Below, piece after piece: positions 34,747-48,600 of a stretch of 64,000 nt of DNA. The notes below the pieces were generated by a model, which did no database searches, was not told the origin of the DNA, and was given only the letters and a program-made list of their open reading frames with translations. Numbering within the stretch: position 1 is the first letter of the stretch; every line of letters begins with the position of its first letter. Source of the stretch: Eutrigla gurnardus (taxonomy: Eukaryota; Chordata; Actinopteri; Perciformes; Triglidae). The position numbers and the translations under genes were made by a program. Location: NCBI GenBank assembly GCA_963514095.1, contig OY741271.1, positions 7,095,476 to 7,159,475 on the forward strand. Reading direction: 5' to 3'.

Positions 34747-37700
34747 TAGACCACTTCACAGTCATCATGGAAGTTACGTTAAGTCTCTGGGGACTGAGGA
34801 AACAGGAGGAGGTGGAAGACTCAGCCGACCTGATCGTGGTGGTAGAACATGAGTCCCTCCTTCTGATCGGTCCTGAAGCTGAAGCTGGCATAGAAATTGT
34901 TCCTGAGGCTGGGAATGTTGGTCAGATCCAAGTCCAGGTAGCTCTGACCGGAGAAATGAGCCTCCCGAGCCACCTGCATGAACACACACACACACACACA
35001 CACACACACAGCAGGTCAAGATGTGCTGTATCATGGCATTTCATTTCATCACACCACATCAGCACAAAATTAAAGGGAAAACTCACATTTTTTATTCAAT
35101 TTTGACTTATTACTTAGAAGAAATGAATTTTTGTGATCATACAGGTTTTAGGATTACAAGAATATTATGTGGAATTACTTCTAATGCCTAAAAATTAACT
35201 ACACCATGGACGAATGAGTGTGAGTACACACAACAAAGCTGTAAAAGTGGACTACTCTTCGACATAATGACGTTTTATAGTCTTATGTAGCCACTTGTTA
35301 GCAACCGCCCTTTTTAAAGCCATGTGAAAGCTTGGCCATTTCACAAGAGGACTATGTACTGATGTATTGAATGTTGTAGAATTAAAAAAAAAAACACAAC
35401 CATCAACTTCAAGACAAAAGGAACCAGAAGTTAATTTAAGTTTTGGAACTCATTCCTGCAGCACTCCTTATGGCCCACCATCCAAAAAGTTTGACCACAT
35501 ATACAGTTGAATGCCATTCTCTTTATACAAGCTGAATGGTGGACTGTGTAGTCTTACCAGCAGGTCACTGTCGCAGCCGAAACTGACTCCAGAACTCTTC
35601 ATCCTCTTCAGGTCGATGTGAGAGCTCTGAGCCTTCACGTTCCTGAAACAGCCCTTCAGAGAGCCCTGCTTAGGAAACAGAGACTTCAACCTGAAAGAGA
35701 CAGAAGGAAGGAGAGCTCTTTAACAAACTAACGTTCCAATTTCTGTCTTATGATGAACTTCTTTTGGCAAATTAGAGGCAGAAGAACTTCTCAACACGCT
35801 GAACATCATCCTTCATATGGAGTCATATTTGTGTCCACCTCATAAATGGAATGGAATGGAGCCAATTCTATACATTCTGGTGATCCATTTTCTTAAGTCT
35901 GATCTTTTTTTACCTGTTCTCATAAACACAGATGGGAAAACAATTTGGATCATCCTTAGAAAATGGATTAGCAGTGCTTCTGTAAACATTTGTTAATTAG
36001 CATAAAAACACAAAGTACAGCCAAAAGAGAACTTAAATTATCACCATCGTTAATGCAATTAATCCTGTAGGGAATATATAATATCTGCACTAAATTTCTT
36101 GGCAAGCCAGGCAATAATATATGTTTTCTACTCACTTGGCAGGCATCTTGTGCTCTGGTACTCCTCCCAGGTAGTAGTTGGCGCTGAACGGGGGGATGGT
36201 CTCTGTGAACTGGTGGGTGTAGAGGCCGACGCGGTTGTTTCTCACCACAACACGCTGGTTGGTTGAACGCAGGATGATGATCTCCAGCTACACAGTCCAA
36301 AACAACAAACACGCCATACATCAACACAGACTAGAGGGAATGAAAACCAAGAATAAAAAAATGCATTTTTCCCCAGCTGTGAATAAACAGCTTCCATTTT
36401 GACAAGAATACATATGAAATACATATGAAATGCAAAGACAGACAGGCAGAGAGACATGGCAGACTTACAGTTTTGGGGTCGGCGTCGCTGATCTTCAGGA
36501 ACTCAGATGAAGGCTCTTTGGGCTCCAGCTCCACCAGATCACCACTGAAGTCATAGAAAACCTTCAGTCTGCCCTGAACTACGGCCAGACACAGGAACTG
36601 ACTCTGATGGAACAGAGGGACACGGAGAAAACTCTGAGCCATGCAGCCGGTATAGTAATGAAAGCATGAATTACAAATCTAAATTTAATTCCAGAATGAA
36701 CAAATATGAATAAAATGAAATAAATGAATGCTAGGAAAAGTTTATGAATGATTTTAAAATGAACTACCGTGTGCTAACTGCATTGTTGGAAAAATGAGTA
36801 ATTCCAGAAGTAAAATCTTAAAGATTGATGCCAAAGTGAATTCAATCAAAGTGAAAATGTAATTATTGAATAAACTATGCAATGTAAAGTGAGCAATTGA
36901 ATGGAAGAATGAATGAATGGCTGAAGACTTTACCCCTCTATGCAGCAGCAGCAGTATTCCATTGTGTGAGATCAGTTTGACTTCCTGTTCGAAGCGCTGC
37001 ATGCGCGTCGATTCATCACTGAAGGCGATCTCAACAAAACCGGTACCGTCAAAGTAGGCGGCATCATTCACCCAGGCCTGAGTCAGCACCGGCTTGGACC
37101 TGTTTTCAGCATTTTTAATCAGTTAAGAGTCACACAGAAGAAAAGTATGAGCGTGAATATATATATATATATTACAACTTATGCACTGACCTGCCACAAG
37201 GTTTCTCCTCTGTGGTGTTGAGTTGGAAGATGTTTTCAAAGTTATACAGACTGAGCACTTCCTCGTTGAGGGTATCCAACTCGATGCAGCCCTTAAAGTT
37301 AGGCAGAGCGAGCGGGGAGGGGGGCTGAAAAAAGAACAAAGCTCTATCAATAACTGTTTTTGTGCAAACATTGTAAATGTAGATGTTCTCATGGGCCATG
37401 ACTGCAACGCCATGGTAGAGGGACTTTCATACGAGGAAAGCACTCACTTTGAAAGTACTTGGGTATCCTCCCACATAGAAGACCGTGTCGTCGGTCAGGA
37501 GGTTGAGAAGGCCCTGATCTCCTCCAGCCTCCACGTAGGCTTTTGTGACTCTTTGGTCCCCCTCAGTGGCTTCTGAAGACAAGGACATTTGACCGTACTG
37601 GAGGATCCTGCATTCAACCAGACAGACAAATAGATAAGAGAAAGATACAGCTGATATGTTTTATTGTTTAACTTAAGGGAATCCAAATGAATCCTTTTAA

Positions 37701-38977
37701 GTCACACAATAACACAAAGAAACCAGACCAGCAACTTCCTCACTCCCTCTCACATCAGTACATAGATTTGCTCCCGTCATGGATCTCCTGTGTGTTTCTC
37801 CAAGCTGGGGGTGTACTGTCATCTACACCGACCATGGACCTCATACAACCCCAATTAAAAACATGCAAACTTAGCCTTTAAACAATATACATCCAGGATA
37901 TTTACTGTTCTACTGCAGCTTACTTACAATATCCAGTTTCTTTCAATCATATTATTATAGAGAATTATAAATTCCTTTTTTAATGAATTTCAATGATCAT
38001 AGAATAAAATCACCTCATTATGTGGAAATCCTCTCGAGAACAAATCGATCATGTCATCACATATGTATGTGTATATTTTATAGTGTGTGTATCTTACCTC
38101 TCCAGCACTATGTTGTTGAAGTTTCCATTGGACTTGACTTCTTCAATCATCAGCACCTCAGCAGTTTTTCCTCCAATGTTGAAGTACCAGCGCAGTCGCT
38201 TCCCCACCAACGCCATGCCCAGGAACTCCTTACTGGACTACAAATACCAGAATGATAGGAATGAACTGTAACATCTAGAAACACTCTCACGAATCACCTA
38301 CAAAGCAAAGGGTGTTGTTTGGTAGAAAATAGTTCCTACATGAAACTGTTCACAACGAGGTATGGGGATTATCTTGACTAAACAAGTCATGATTTCTGGA
38401 AAGAGACATTGCTCTTGAAATTCTCAAATGTATTTTTTGCACTCGTCGAGTGTCATCTACTTCCATTAGATTGGAGAAAAGGCACCGACATCTCTATGAC
38501 CAATATCTCCAACATATTTGGCACTCATGCCAAAGCACTCTAGACTGATAAACAGCAGTTCAGGTAAGAGAGAAAAGCACATTGTTTTCTGTACCGTCCC
38601 TTTAAATAAAGGACGAAACAAGAATAAAAACAACATCTAAAATCATAAACTCAAAAGCTGCGTAGCCGATGTGATGCTTACATCCTTACTGCCGAGGTAG
38701 AAGACAAACTGTTGGTTGCTGTCGTCCTGCCGCCGGGCTCGTGCTGCCTCCGGCAGAGTGATGTAGAACTTGAGGGATGTGTAAGCAGCCAGGTCGGCCA
38801 GGTTGTGTGGAGTACGGACCTGAACACCGGACGCCCCGTTAAACTTCACCGGCACGCTCACCTGGAGGGAGGACAGAGGAGTATGGACATTTTATTATGT
38901 TAGATTCCCCAAACTTGCTATAAGTTCAGTAGATAAAATGACAGGCTGCTGAAAGAAAAGGGTCCTCAATTCCACCT

Positions 38978-39008
<31 letters not shown>

Positions 39009-41134
39009 CTTGCTGGCAGCGTTGCGCGCCTGCTGTATGAGCTGTCGGATGCGGTTGATGTTCTCAGAGATGTTTGGCATCTGTACGGAGTGATTCTGCA
39101 GTCTATCCAGCTTCTTCATGAGCAGAGGAATAGTCTCACCCAGTACGTGCACTATGTGGAGAGAGAGGCACGTTTTCCAGTATATTCTTCATAATTAAAG
39201 CTTATGTTTTAAAGCAGCAACATCAGGAATTGTTAGGTTTCCATCAGCAGTGACTTCACAGGACTCAGACAGCAGGTCTGAGCTGTGCTTCAGCACCGGC
39301 TGTCCTCCTCTCTTCCCTTTGCTGTTGCCACATAATATGTCCACACCTCACTGAGAACCAAGCTCAATGTGGGCCAGTCCACCTTAGTCCAGACCTGACA
39401 GCTAATGACAATAGTCACATTGAAAAGACAATGTTACAAGAAAACATGGGATGATACGGAAGTGTCATGTCCCGATAATCCAGGGCAATAATTGTGATTC
39501 ACGATATGGTAAATGGACCTGCATTTTGGGGTTCGGTATCTTGCCCAAGGTCACTTCGGCATGCAGACTGGAGGAGCTGGGATTCGAACCACCGATCTTT
39601 GGTTTGAAGGACGACTCACTCTACCTCTGAGCCACAGCCGATATACCAACATATGCTCAAAATGGCACTTCAATCTACTGGAATCACTTATGTATGTATA
39701 AGACAAATATTTGTATAACCTCACTGATAAAACCTAAGAATATCTTTTTGAAAAAACAATCAAATAACATTAAATAAAATGATCATATATGTATGCATAA
39801 ATAAAGGATAAATACATTTAAAAATGTATTTTGGTATCCTGTATTTTTTTAGTCAGGGTTCTATTTTTCACTTCTCTTCCGCAATAAAATCCTACAGGGA
39901 GCATTTATACGAGTAGAAATCACGTGATAAAAGAGAAGACACTGACAGAAAACCAACCAAACTGTGACACCCGGGTACTGAAATAAGAGATCTGACGTCC
40001 ACAACTCCTACCAGTCTTGTTGGCCTCCATCAGGGCATTGTTTATGTCTTCGTTGGTGGCGTTGGCGTCTCCGTAGGTCTGCTGCCATTGGTCGAGCTGC
40101 TCTTTGATGGGACGCAGGGCGTCGTTGACTTGCGTGGCCGTAGTGTTTGCCAGATCCGCGACTCGCTTTGCCTCGTTGATCTCCTGACTCACGTCTGTTC
40201 ATCGCAGAGAATGAAGGGAAAGGATTTTTTTAAACAATCATACCGATGGATGAGATAAATCCATGTAAGATTTCTGTTCTGTTTAAAGACATTGCCTATT
40301 TAAAACAGTATTCATAATGTCTGAACCTAGTAGCATCCGAGCCATTTTCATTATCACAGTACCGTGATCCTGTGAGTTTATATCTTAAATAAATAATAAT
40401 CCAGATTTAAAATATTACAACATCATTTCATTTCTAGTTTCTACTGTTTACTGTCCTGGCTGCACAATGTTGGAACAAACTCCACATAAGCATCAGGACA
40501 GAAGAAACTCATCTGAAATAACCTGTCTGCACTCCTCTGACTCTTAATGCAGCCACTGAAGGTGATCAGCATATTTGGTGAAGTTGATGTATGAGGGGTT
40601 GTATGAACGAGACGTAGGTCACAAAAACCTCCGCTAAATAAATGTGATGCGTGTTGCTTGTGCGTACTCGTGGTGAAGTTGAGGTTGTTCTGAACCGTCA
40701 CCAAGGTCTTCATCACGTCCACCTGTTTGGCTTTGGCGTCGTCCAGTCGCTTCTTGGCGTCGTCCAGCTGCGGCTTCAGATCTGTGAGGCAGAAAAAAAA
40801 ACACATTGACGACTCTTCCACATCCAAACTGACGTTTACTTCTACTTTTACTTGATTCCACAGCATGCCTTAAAATAAAACTCTTAAATGAATATAGTGA
40901 TTTGAAAGATGTCTGTTTACCATTGTTCAGCTCATCATTTAGCTTCTCGACTTCGTCCTTAAGCTCCACGCTGTGGTTCCTCAGAGCATCAGCCAGCTGA
41001 CTGAGGTCCTGGTCCTTTATGTTCTAAACACACGCACCAATGTCATTATTATTATAAGCCACACACAGACAAATACATCATTTGAAGCCAGTTTTTTTAC
41101 GTGTGCACTCATGCTCATACAGACAGCAGAATAA

Positions 41135-41176
<42 letters not shown>

Positions 41177-44100
41177 TGTACCTCCACAGTGTCGTTAGCA
41201 GCCTTGTCGGCCATCTTGGCAGCCTCCTCTGCCTCCTTGATGCTGGTGATGATCTTGTTGTAGGCTTGTGTTACATCCACAAATCCCCCCTGCTTGGATT
41301 CTGCAACCAAACTGCAGACAAACAAGATTATCAACATCTCGTCTTTACAATAACCCTCTACTGCGCCATTCAAAGCTCAGTAGGGGGCGCCACTAGCTTC
41401 CCAACATGTGAATGGGCTTGGTACAATATGGCCATAAATCAATACATCACCAGACTTGCTGGATATTTGTAATGAATCTATTAAAGTGTCTCTAAATGCC
41501 AAGACATATACCTGGCTGGAGAGTTTTTCCGGGTGTGTCTAAGCAGCTATCTGGTCTCTCACCTGGACAGGTTCATGGCTAACGTGTTCAACAGCTCAGC
41601 GTGTTTCTCTGCTTGCTCCACCAGAGGAATTTTGGAGTCGGCCCAAGCAAAGTCCTGCACTTTCTTTGCCAACGGTGTCCTGGCGCCATCCAGCTGGGCC
41701 GCCAGGCGCTCGTACTCCTGAGGAAGACGTTTGAAGTGTTAAAGTGACGCAACCCGAACATCTCCTCTTTAATTCCAGATAGAGATCTTTGATGCATGAC
41801 TCCCCGCATTCCTCGTTTGTATTGGCAACGTACAAAAAATAGACAAAGAATCATTCTATTGGTGCCAGTTTCTTTAGAAATCTAATTTGTGTCATGTAAA
41901 TGGTAAAAAAGGGGATCTGATTTATCCATTATATCAGAAGGATATATAATATAAGGAACACTGAGACCCATGATGCACACTGAACCTGGCTGTTTTTTTT
42001 TGTTTTTTTTTCTCAATAAACAAAGTATTTTAAGAAACAAATCTTTCACTATCTTTAAAAATGTAGCTTAACCTTAAAGCCCATGATGGAATTAATTATT
42101 TAATTTATTCTTTTTTCCATTTGTGATCCAATTATAAAGGACAAAACGTGTGAGATGAAGTCTCCGTCTTCTCTGGCTGCCAATAAAAAATAAAATAAAA
42201 AAGTAAAGATGTGATTGCCAAAATGACAACTATATGCACATTTGTTTAGAACAACAACAAAAAAGACAAAAAATCACAAACATTCTTTAACTAAAATAAG
42301 ACATCAAACAACCTTTACAGTTCTGGCAAGATCAGGTAAGTGCTGAGTTATTTATCTCTCCCAAAGTCAGCTGTGAAGCGGTTTGATATATTTATATTAT
42401 CAGAGGGGCCCAGAGACGTACATTTTATATCAAAATCTGCGTGTGTTTTTGTTTTTTTCGAACCTCTTTGGAGTCATGCAGCATGGACAGCACGTCGTTG
42501 ACCTGCGCTACATCATCTTCTGCCATGTGCAACAAGTCGTTCACCACCTTCTGCTGCGACAGCAGGTCTTCTATCCTCCTCTGCAAGAGAGAGAGAGAGA
42601 GAGAGACACAGAGAGAGAGAGAGAGAGAGAGAGACACAGAGAGACAGTCATCTCCTTTTTCCATCTCCGTCCTCTATTCCTTCCTTCCGGGCGTTGATGT
42701 TGATGTCCTCACTCACCTGGTTGTCCTCCAGGGTTTTCTCGTTGACGTTGTTGATCTCTGAGGCTCTGGCCGTGTTGTTCACCGCTTCATTCAAGGCGTC
42801 TCGGAGATCCATCATCTCGGAGTGGAAGTGGGTCAGGCGCTCTCTGATAGTATTGGCCAAGTCGTTGTTTTCTCCTTGACGACCTGCCAACTCCTTGTTA
42901 ACTCGGTCCAACACTAGCAGAGGACACAGAGGCCGAGTCTCAGGAGGTGATCACGCTTACACATTCTCTTTATTTTCTGGGGTGTGAAACAATTGGAGTA
43001 GTTTGACATGAGAACCGTGGTTCTGACCTTTCAGCTTGCACTATGTCGAACACATATACAATTTTCAATGTAAAAAATGCAGCATACATGCAACAACATA
43101 AAGGGTGTTCCTCATAAACTTGTGATGCAAAATGTGTATATATAACTCTAATGTTGGCTGCAGTATAATTTAGGTTGAGGACACTGATGGTAAATGCTAT
43201 TAAATGTGCAGCTATCACTGAAGTCATTCCATGTGTGATCATCTTCATTCTTTACCTAGTTAAGATGACATCTACTATTAAGTGCCGTTTATATAACTGG
43301 TAAGGGAAGTGTTTAGGATGAATGTATGTGTCAGTGAGTAAACTTACATTTCTGTGCTGCCGTCCTCTCTTTGTCAGCCAGTTTCATATGTCCCACATGG
43401 CTCCTGTATCTCATCTCCCTCAGCATGGCCTGCACTTCCCTCATCTTCCTCTCTCTCTCCTCGAGGTCCTGCACGACCTCGGTGTCATTCGGCGAGGTCC
43501 GGTTTGCGATCATCAAGATGTCTACGGAAAGTATCGCAGAAACATCGATCAATCAACAGTTCTCTTTTTGATAGATGGGAGATATAAACTGATTTTTTAG
43601 ATATTTATATAACATCGAACATATAACATTTACATTTTTAGTAATTGTGTTTAAGGAACTTCTGGTTGTTGGTTCATTCTTTCTTTGATGAAACATTACA
43701 AACTAGTTTTCTCCACCAGCTACTTTAGTCACTCTCCTATTTTGCAAGCTGCTTTGTGTTGTATGTTATCTTGAACATATTTGCAACCTTTAAATGCGTA
43801 TTGTTTTGTACTGTGAATATGATTTACCTCATAGTTACACACCAAGGTAGTAATTTCGACATATATGAAAGAAATATCACTTAGTATGGAAGCCCATTTC
43901 TGCCAGTAAAAGAGAGAAATAAGATGAAAACTTGAGATGAAAAAAAAAGACTTGATATCTCTAAGTAGTGACTTGGTATTTCTTAAATAATGACATAGCA
44001 CGTTAAATGATGACACATTGCAAAAACATCAAATGACACAAATCTAAAAAAAATCACTTAATATTGCAAAATATTGAGAAACTTATCTCAAAACAATGAA

Positions 44101-45264
44101 TTAGTATCTTAAAATATTGACTTACTATCTTAAAATAATGACTTAGTATCTCAAAATGACAATCTCCCAATAACGACTAGGAATCTCAAAAAATTTGAAA
44201 CTTTCTCAATTTATTATCTTGAGTTTTTTTTTTAATCACAATGGCAGAAATAGGCTTCCATACTGAGAGATTCTGTCCAAGTATCTCATGAGATTGGCTC
44301 CTAATGCAGTGATTGAATTAATTGAACAGCATGTATCATATTGTTTAACTGTGGTTTAATACATTTCTGATGGACTTACTGTTTAAATCCATGGTCACGT
44401 TGTTGATGAAGGACAGCAGGTCTTGTGCCCTCTGGTATGTGTTATTGGTTCTGTTCTCCAAGCCATTACCCTTCTTGGTCATCACTGTCGCCTGAAAACA
44501 CCACAACAACATTATACTCTTGGTTTCACATGAAAACAGACAATATTATCTTTTAGTGGTAGTAAAGCAGAAGGTGGAGGGACAACTGTAATCCAAAAAT
44601 GTAATTTCTAACCCAAGGAAAACTAAATTGTTGCTAAAAAAAAACATCCCCAAAATTTGAAAAAATAATTGATGTTTGTTCACAGATATCATAATATATT
44701 TATTTAATCATATATTTAATTTAATATTTACATTTTTTATGTAATGACAAAGTAGGGGTGAGCAGAACATATAGCAAAATATATATTCCAATAATTATGA
44801 AAGCATTATCTGATTATTGCTGTGTGTGTGTGTGTGTGTGTGTGTTTGTGTGTGTCATCAGTGACCTTACCTTGCTGTGCAGTTCATCAATGTCGTCATT
44901 GATATTCATGATCTCAGCATCCAGCACGTCGGCCCGACTCCTGCTGTCATCCAGCGTACTGTTGTAGTTCTCTATGGCCCGCTGGAATCATGGGAAAATG
45001 TGTCTTTTTGAAAAGGCATAATGCATTATGGCACCAATAGTACAGCAGTCTTATACCCCATCGACTGAACCCCATCGCGTGTGTGTGTGTGTGTGTGTGT
45101 GTGCACTCACAGCGATGTCCTCCACAGACTTGTTGAGGTTGTGCAGCTGAGACCAGGCCATAGAGCTGGCGTTGAGGCTGGTCAGCTGACCGGCCACCGA
45201 GTGGAAGTTGTCGTTCATTTTGTCAAGATCCTCCAACAGGACGATGACGCAGCTGTCACACGCT

Positions 45265-45300
<36 letters not shown>

Positions 45301-45547
45301 TCTATGAAATAAACTTTTCTGGTTTTCTCTTTTAAGCATATTTTAAACACACATATCAATCCAACACATATGTTTATCAGCTGCTTCACTTACGTTCACA
45401 GTGCATGCCATCGAGCTGCTCGACAGGCACGTTGTATTTCTGTTCGCAGGCGTCGCACTGTTTTCCTGTCATCCCATCAGGACAGCGGCACTCTCCAGTA
45501 CGGGGGTCACAGCGGCCCCCTCTACAGCTACACTCTGGAGAGAGAGA

Positions 45548-45615
<68 letters not shown>

Positions 45616-48600
45616 TTTAGGATGCAAAGATGCTGTACACAAGTCTGATTATCTTTACAAAAACAGTTATCTTTTAGTTTCTAAAACAAACTAAAAGATA
45701 ACATTAAAAAGGTGTTCAGGGTATACATCTAAATAGATTACTGTGACAGTGATAAACGTATAGTTTGCTGTACAGAGTGTCGTGCACTCACTCTTGCATC
45801 CGTTGGGTCCATAGTCCCAGTGTCCAGGAGCGCACTGTCTGCAGTTGGGCCCGTTGACTCCGGGCCGACAGGTACACTGACCGTTCTGAGGGTCACACGG
45901 CCGCACGAGAGCTGCAGAGGCGTCGCAGTCGCACTGACGACAGCCAGAGCACGAGTCGAAGCCGAACGAGCCACCCTGAGAGGGAAACAATGAGGCATGA
46001 GACATGAGATATTAAATGCCATATTGCAAATTCAAATCAACAGCCTTGTTGAAGCTCCCAGTTGTCGTTTTTTTGTGCCATTTGTACACATATAAGGGGC
46101 CCAATAACATTTTCAGATATAAAAACAGTAAGATTTGAGCTCTTACCTCACAGCGGTCACAGTGCGGTCCGGTGACTCCAGCTTTACAGCGACACTGTCC
46201 AGTGTGAGGGTCACATGACTCGGTGCCACATGGAGAGCAGTTACATTCTACATTAAAGAAAGCAGAACACGTTTTTTTTAATTTGCTTATCTTAATCCAT
46301 CCCACCGTTTACTTTAATATGACCTTATTTTTTCGGACTCATTGGACGGAGAATTCTTCACTGGCCTTTACTCTTTTTCCCTCAAACCTCACTTTAAAAT
46401 GCTCAGATTTCCTCAGAGGACAGAAATGTCAGCATCCAAAAACTTAAATCGTTTAAATGTCTGTTTGTTTACATAATGCCACGACTGTTATGAAAAAAAC
46501 CCCACAACAAACACAAAAAAATGTTCTGATTTTAACGGGTTTCAATGGGGACATTTTTGTGTTTGTATTTCTGCTACACAGTTTTATTATCGACTAATTA
46601 TTGGAGCTGAGGGTGAACTTAGAAACAAAAACCTCACACCCTTGCCAAATATATGCCTTTATGGAAAATAAAATATTTAAAGAGCCAAACATGTCCCTAG
46701 TGATGAATAAGCCAGCTTAACAGCCTAATGAAGTCCAATGAACACATGAATGAATCTCATCTTCTCAACTGTGGTTGAACTGAACCAAGCTGAACTCACT
46801 GGTGCAGTTTTTGGCAGCGATGGCGTCGCCATAGTAACCAGGAGCACAGATGTCACAGTGAGGCCCGGCCGAGTCGTGCATGCAGCTGAGACACTCGCCG
46901 GTCAGCGGGTGACAGTCGGTGAATAGCATGTTGGGGTCCGTGTTGCCGTGGCAATGGCACAGTTGGCACCTGCTGCCCAGCACCATGGGGTTTCCATAGT
47001 AACCGGGGGCGCACCTGTGTTATGAGACACATTTAATACACATTTAAAAGTCACGTTTGATGACAGCAGGTTGACTTTATCTTGCTTGGGGTTTGTTGAT
47101 GGGAACTTACTTCTATATATTTAAGAAAGGTATAATTCATGTCCTTATACATTGACATTTACATTAACATTTAAGGCATTTAGCAGATGCTTTTGTGCAA
47201 AGCGACTTACAATAAGTACATTTGTATAAAGAAAGAAACCACAACATATCATTGGCGATAAAGTAAGAGCTAAAAAATAGAAACAAGTGTAGGTCCTCGT
47301 CTGAGTAAAGTAGTAGCTGTTCAGCAAACATACCTTAAGAACAACAGTGCTATGATGCAAAGTGCTACAGGTAAGGACATGGAAGTACTTTTTTTTGTGT
47401 GTGTGGAAGTGAGTCTATGCAGAGTCGAGGTGAAGTCTGAGTGAATCTTGAGTCTTTTGCTCTTAGTTGAAGACATCACGATAAATGACTCATCATGTTA
47501 TCCAGTACAGAGTGGCAAGGATGAGTTGTTGTGGTTTACCGTTCACAGTGGGGTCCAGCGTATCCCGGCATACACAGACACTGCATCCTGTCGGTTTTCT
47601 GAACGCAACCCTCCGCAAAGCTGCACAGAGAAAAACATGAAACAATGAGATACGGGAACGTAGTTAGAGGTGTAATATAGTGTAATATTTACTGACTTGT
47701 TGGACGGGACCCTTAGTGGACATGGACAACTGGAGCATGACACCGCCTGTCCGTCTAGACTGTTGTTGCCAAGGAAACCACCCTGGCAGCTCTCACAATG
47801 GTCACCGGCTGTGTTGTGCTGGCAGCTCTGATGGACAGAGAAAAAAATGTCAGAGACAGATGACAAACCAATAAGTAATACCAGAGGGTCGTTATATCAG
47901 TATAACCCCTCACCAAACAGATTCCAGATCCGTCCAGACACCGGTCAGAGTGGCCGTTACAGTTACAGGGAACACATTTCCCCAGAAACAGGCCAATAGT
48001 GTCTCTGTAGAAACCCGGAGCACATTTCTGTAGAGAGAAGAGAAGCATTTATGTAGGCCTGAAAAGATTTTATTAATGAATTAAATTAATGACCAGTATT
48101 TTCATCTCAGAGTTTCTGTTAATGATATAGCTTTGTTCAGTTGGGTTGACAATAAAGAGCACCATCTCATTTTTCTACAAACAAATGTGATCAGAATAAT
48201 TTGAAATATTTACATAGTGACTGTAAAAATACTGAGAAATATGAGGTGCTAGCACATCGCATATCATATTTTAGGCGGTGATACACAGCAGATACTCAAA
48301 ATGTAGAAAAAACAAATGTTTAAATGTTGCTTAAAATGTTTAGGTATAAACATGAGAGACATTTTGTGTTGCTAAAATGAATGAAATTAAGTTAAAAAAC
48401 AACAACAATATATAATAATAATAATAATTGACATTCATATACAATTATGGACTTTGACAAAACAGCATTTTTTTTTTTTATATTTCTTTGTTCAACCTAA
48501 GATGGATTTTCAGATCATCTTAGCCTTTAAATGCTTTTAGGAAACAAGGCCTCGGTCCCTCACCTGACACGAGTCTCCCAGGTAATTGGCGGGACACATG

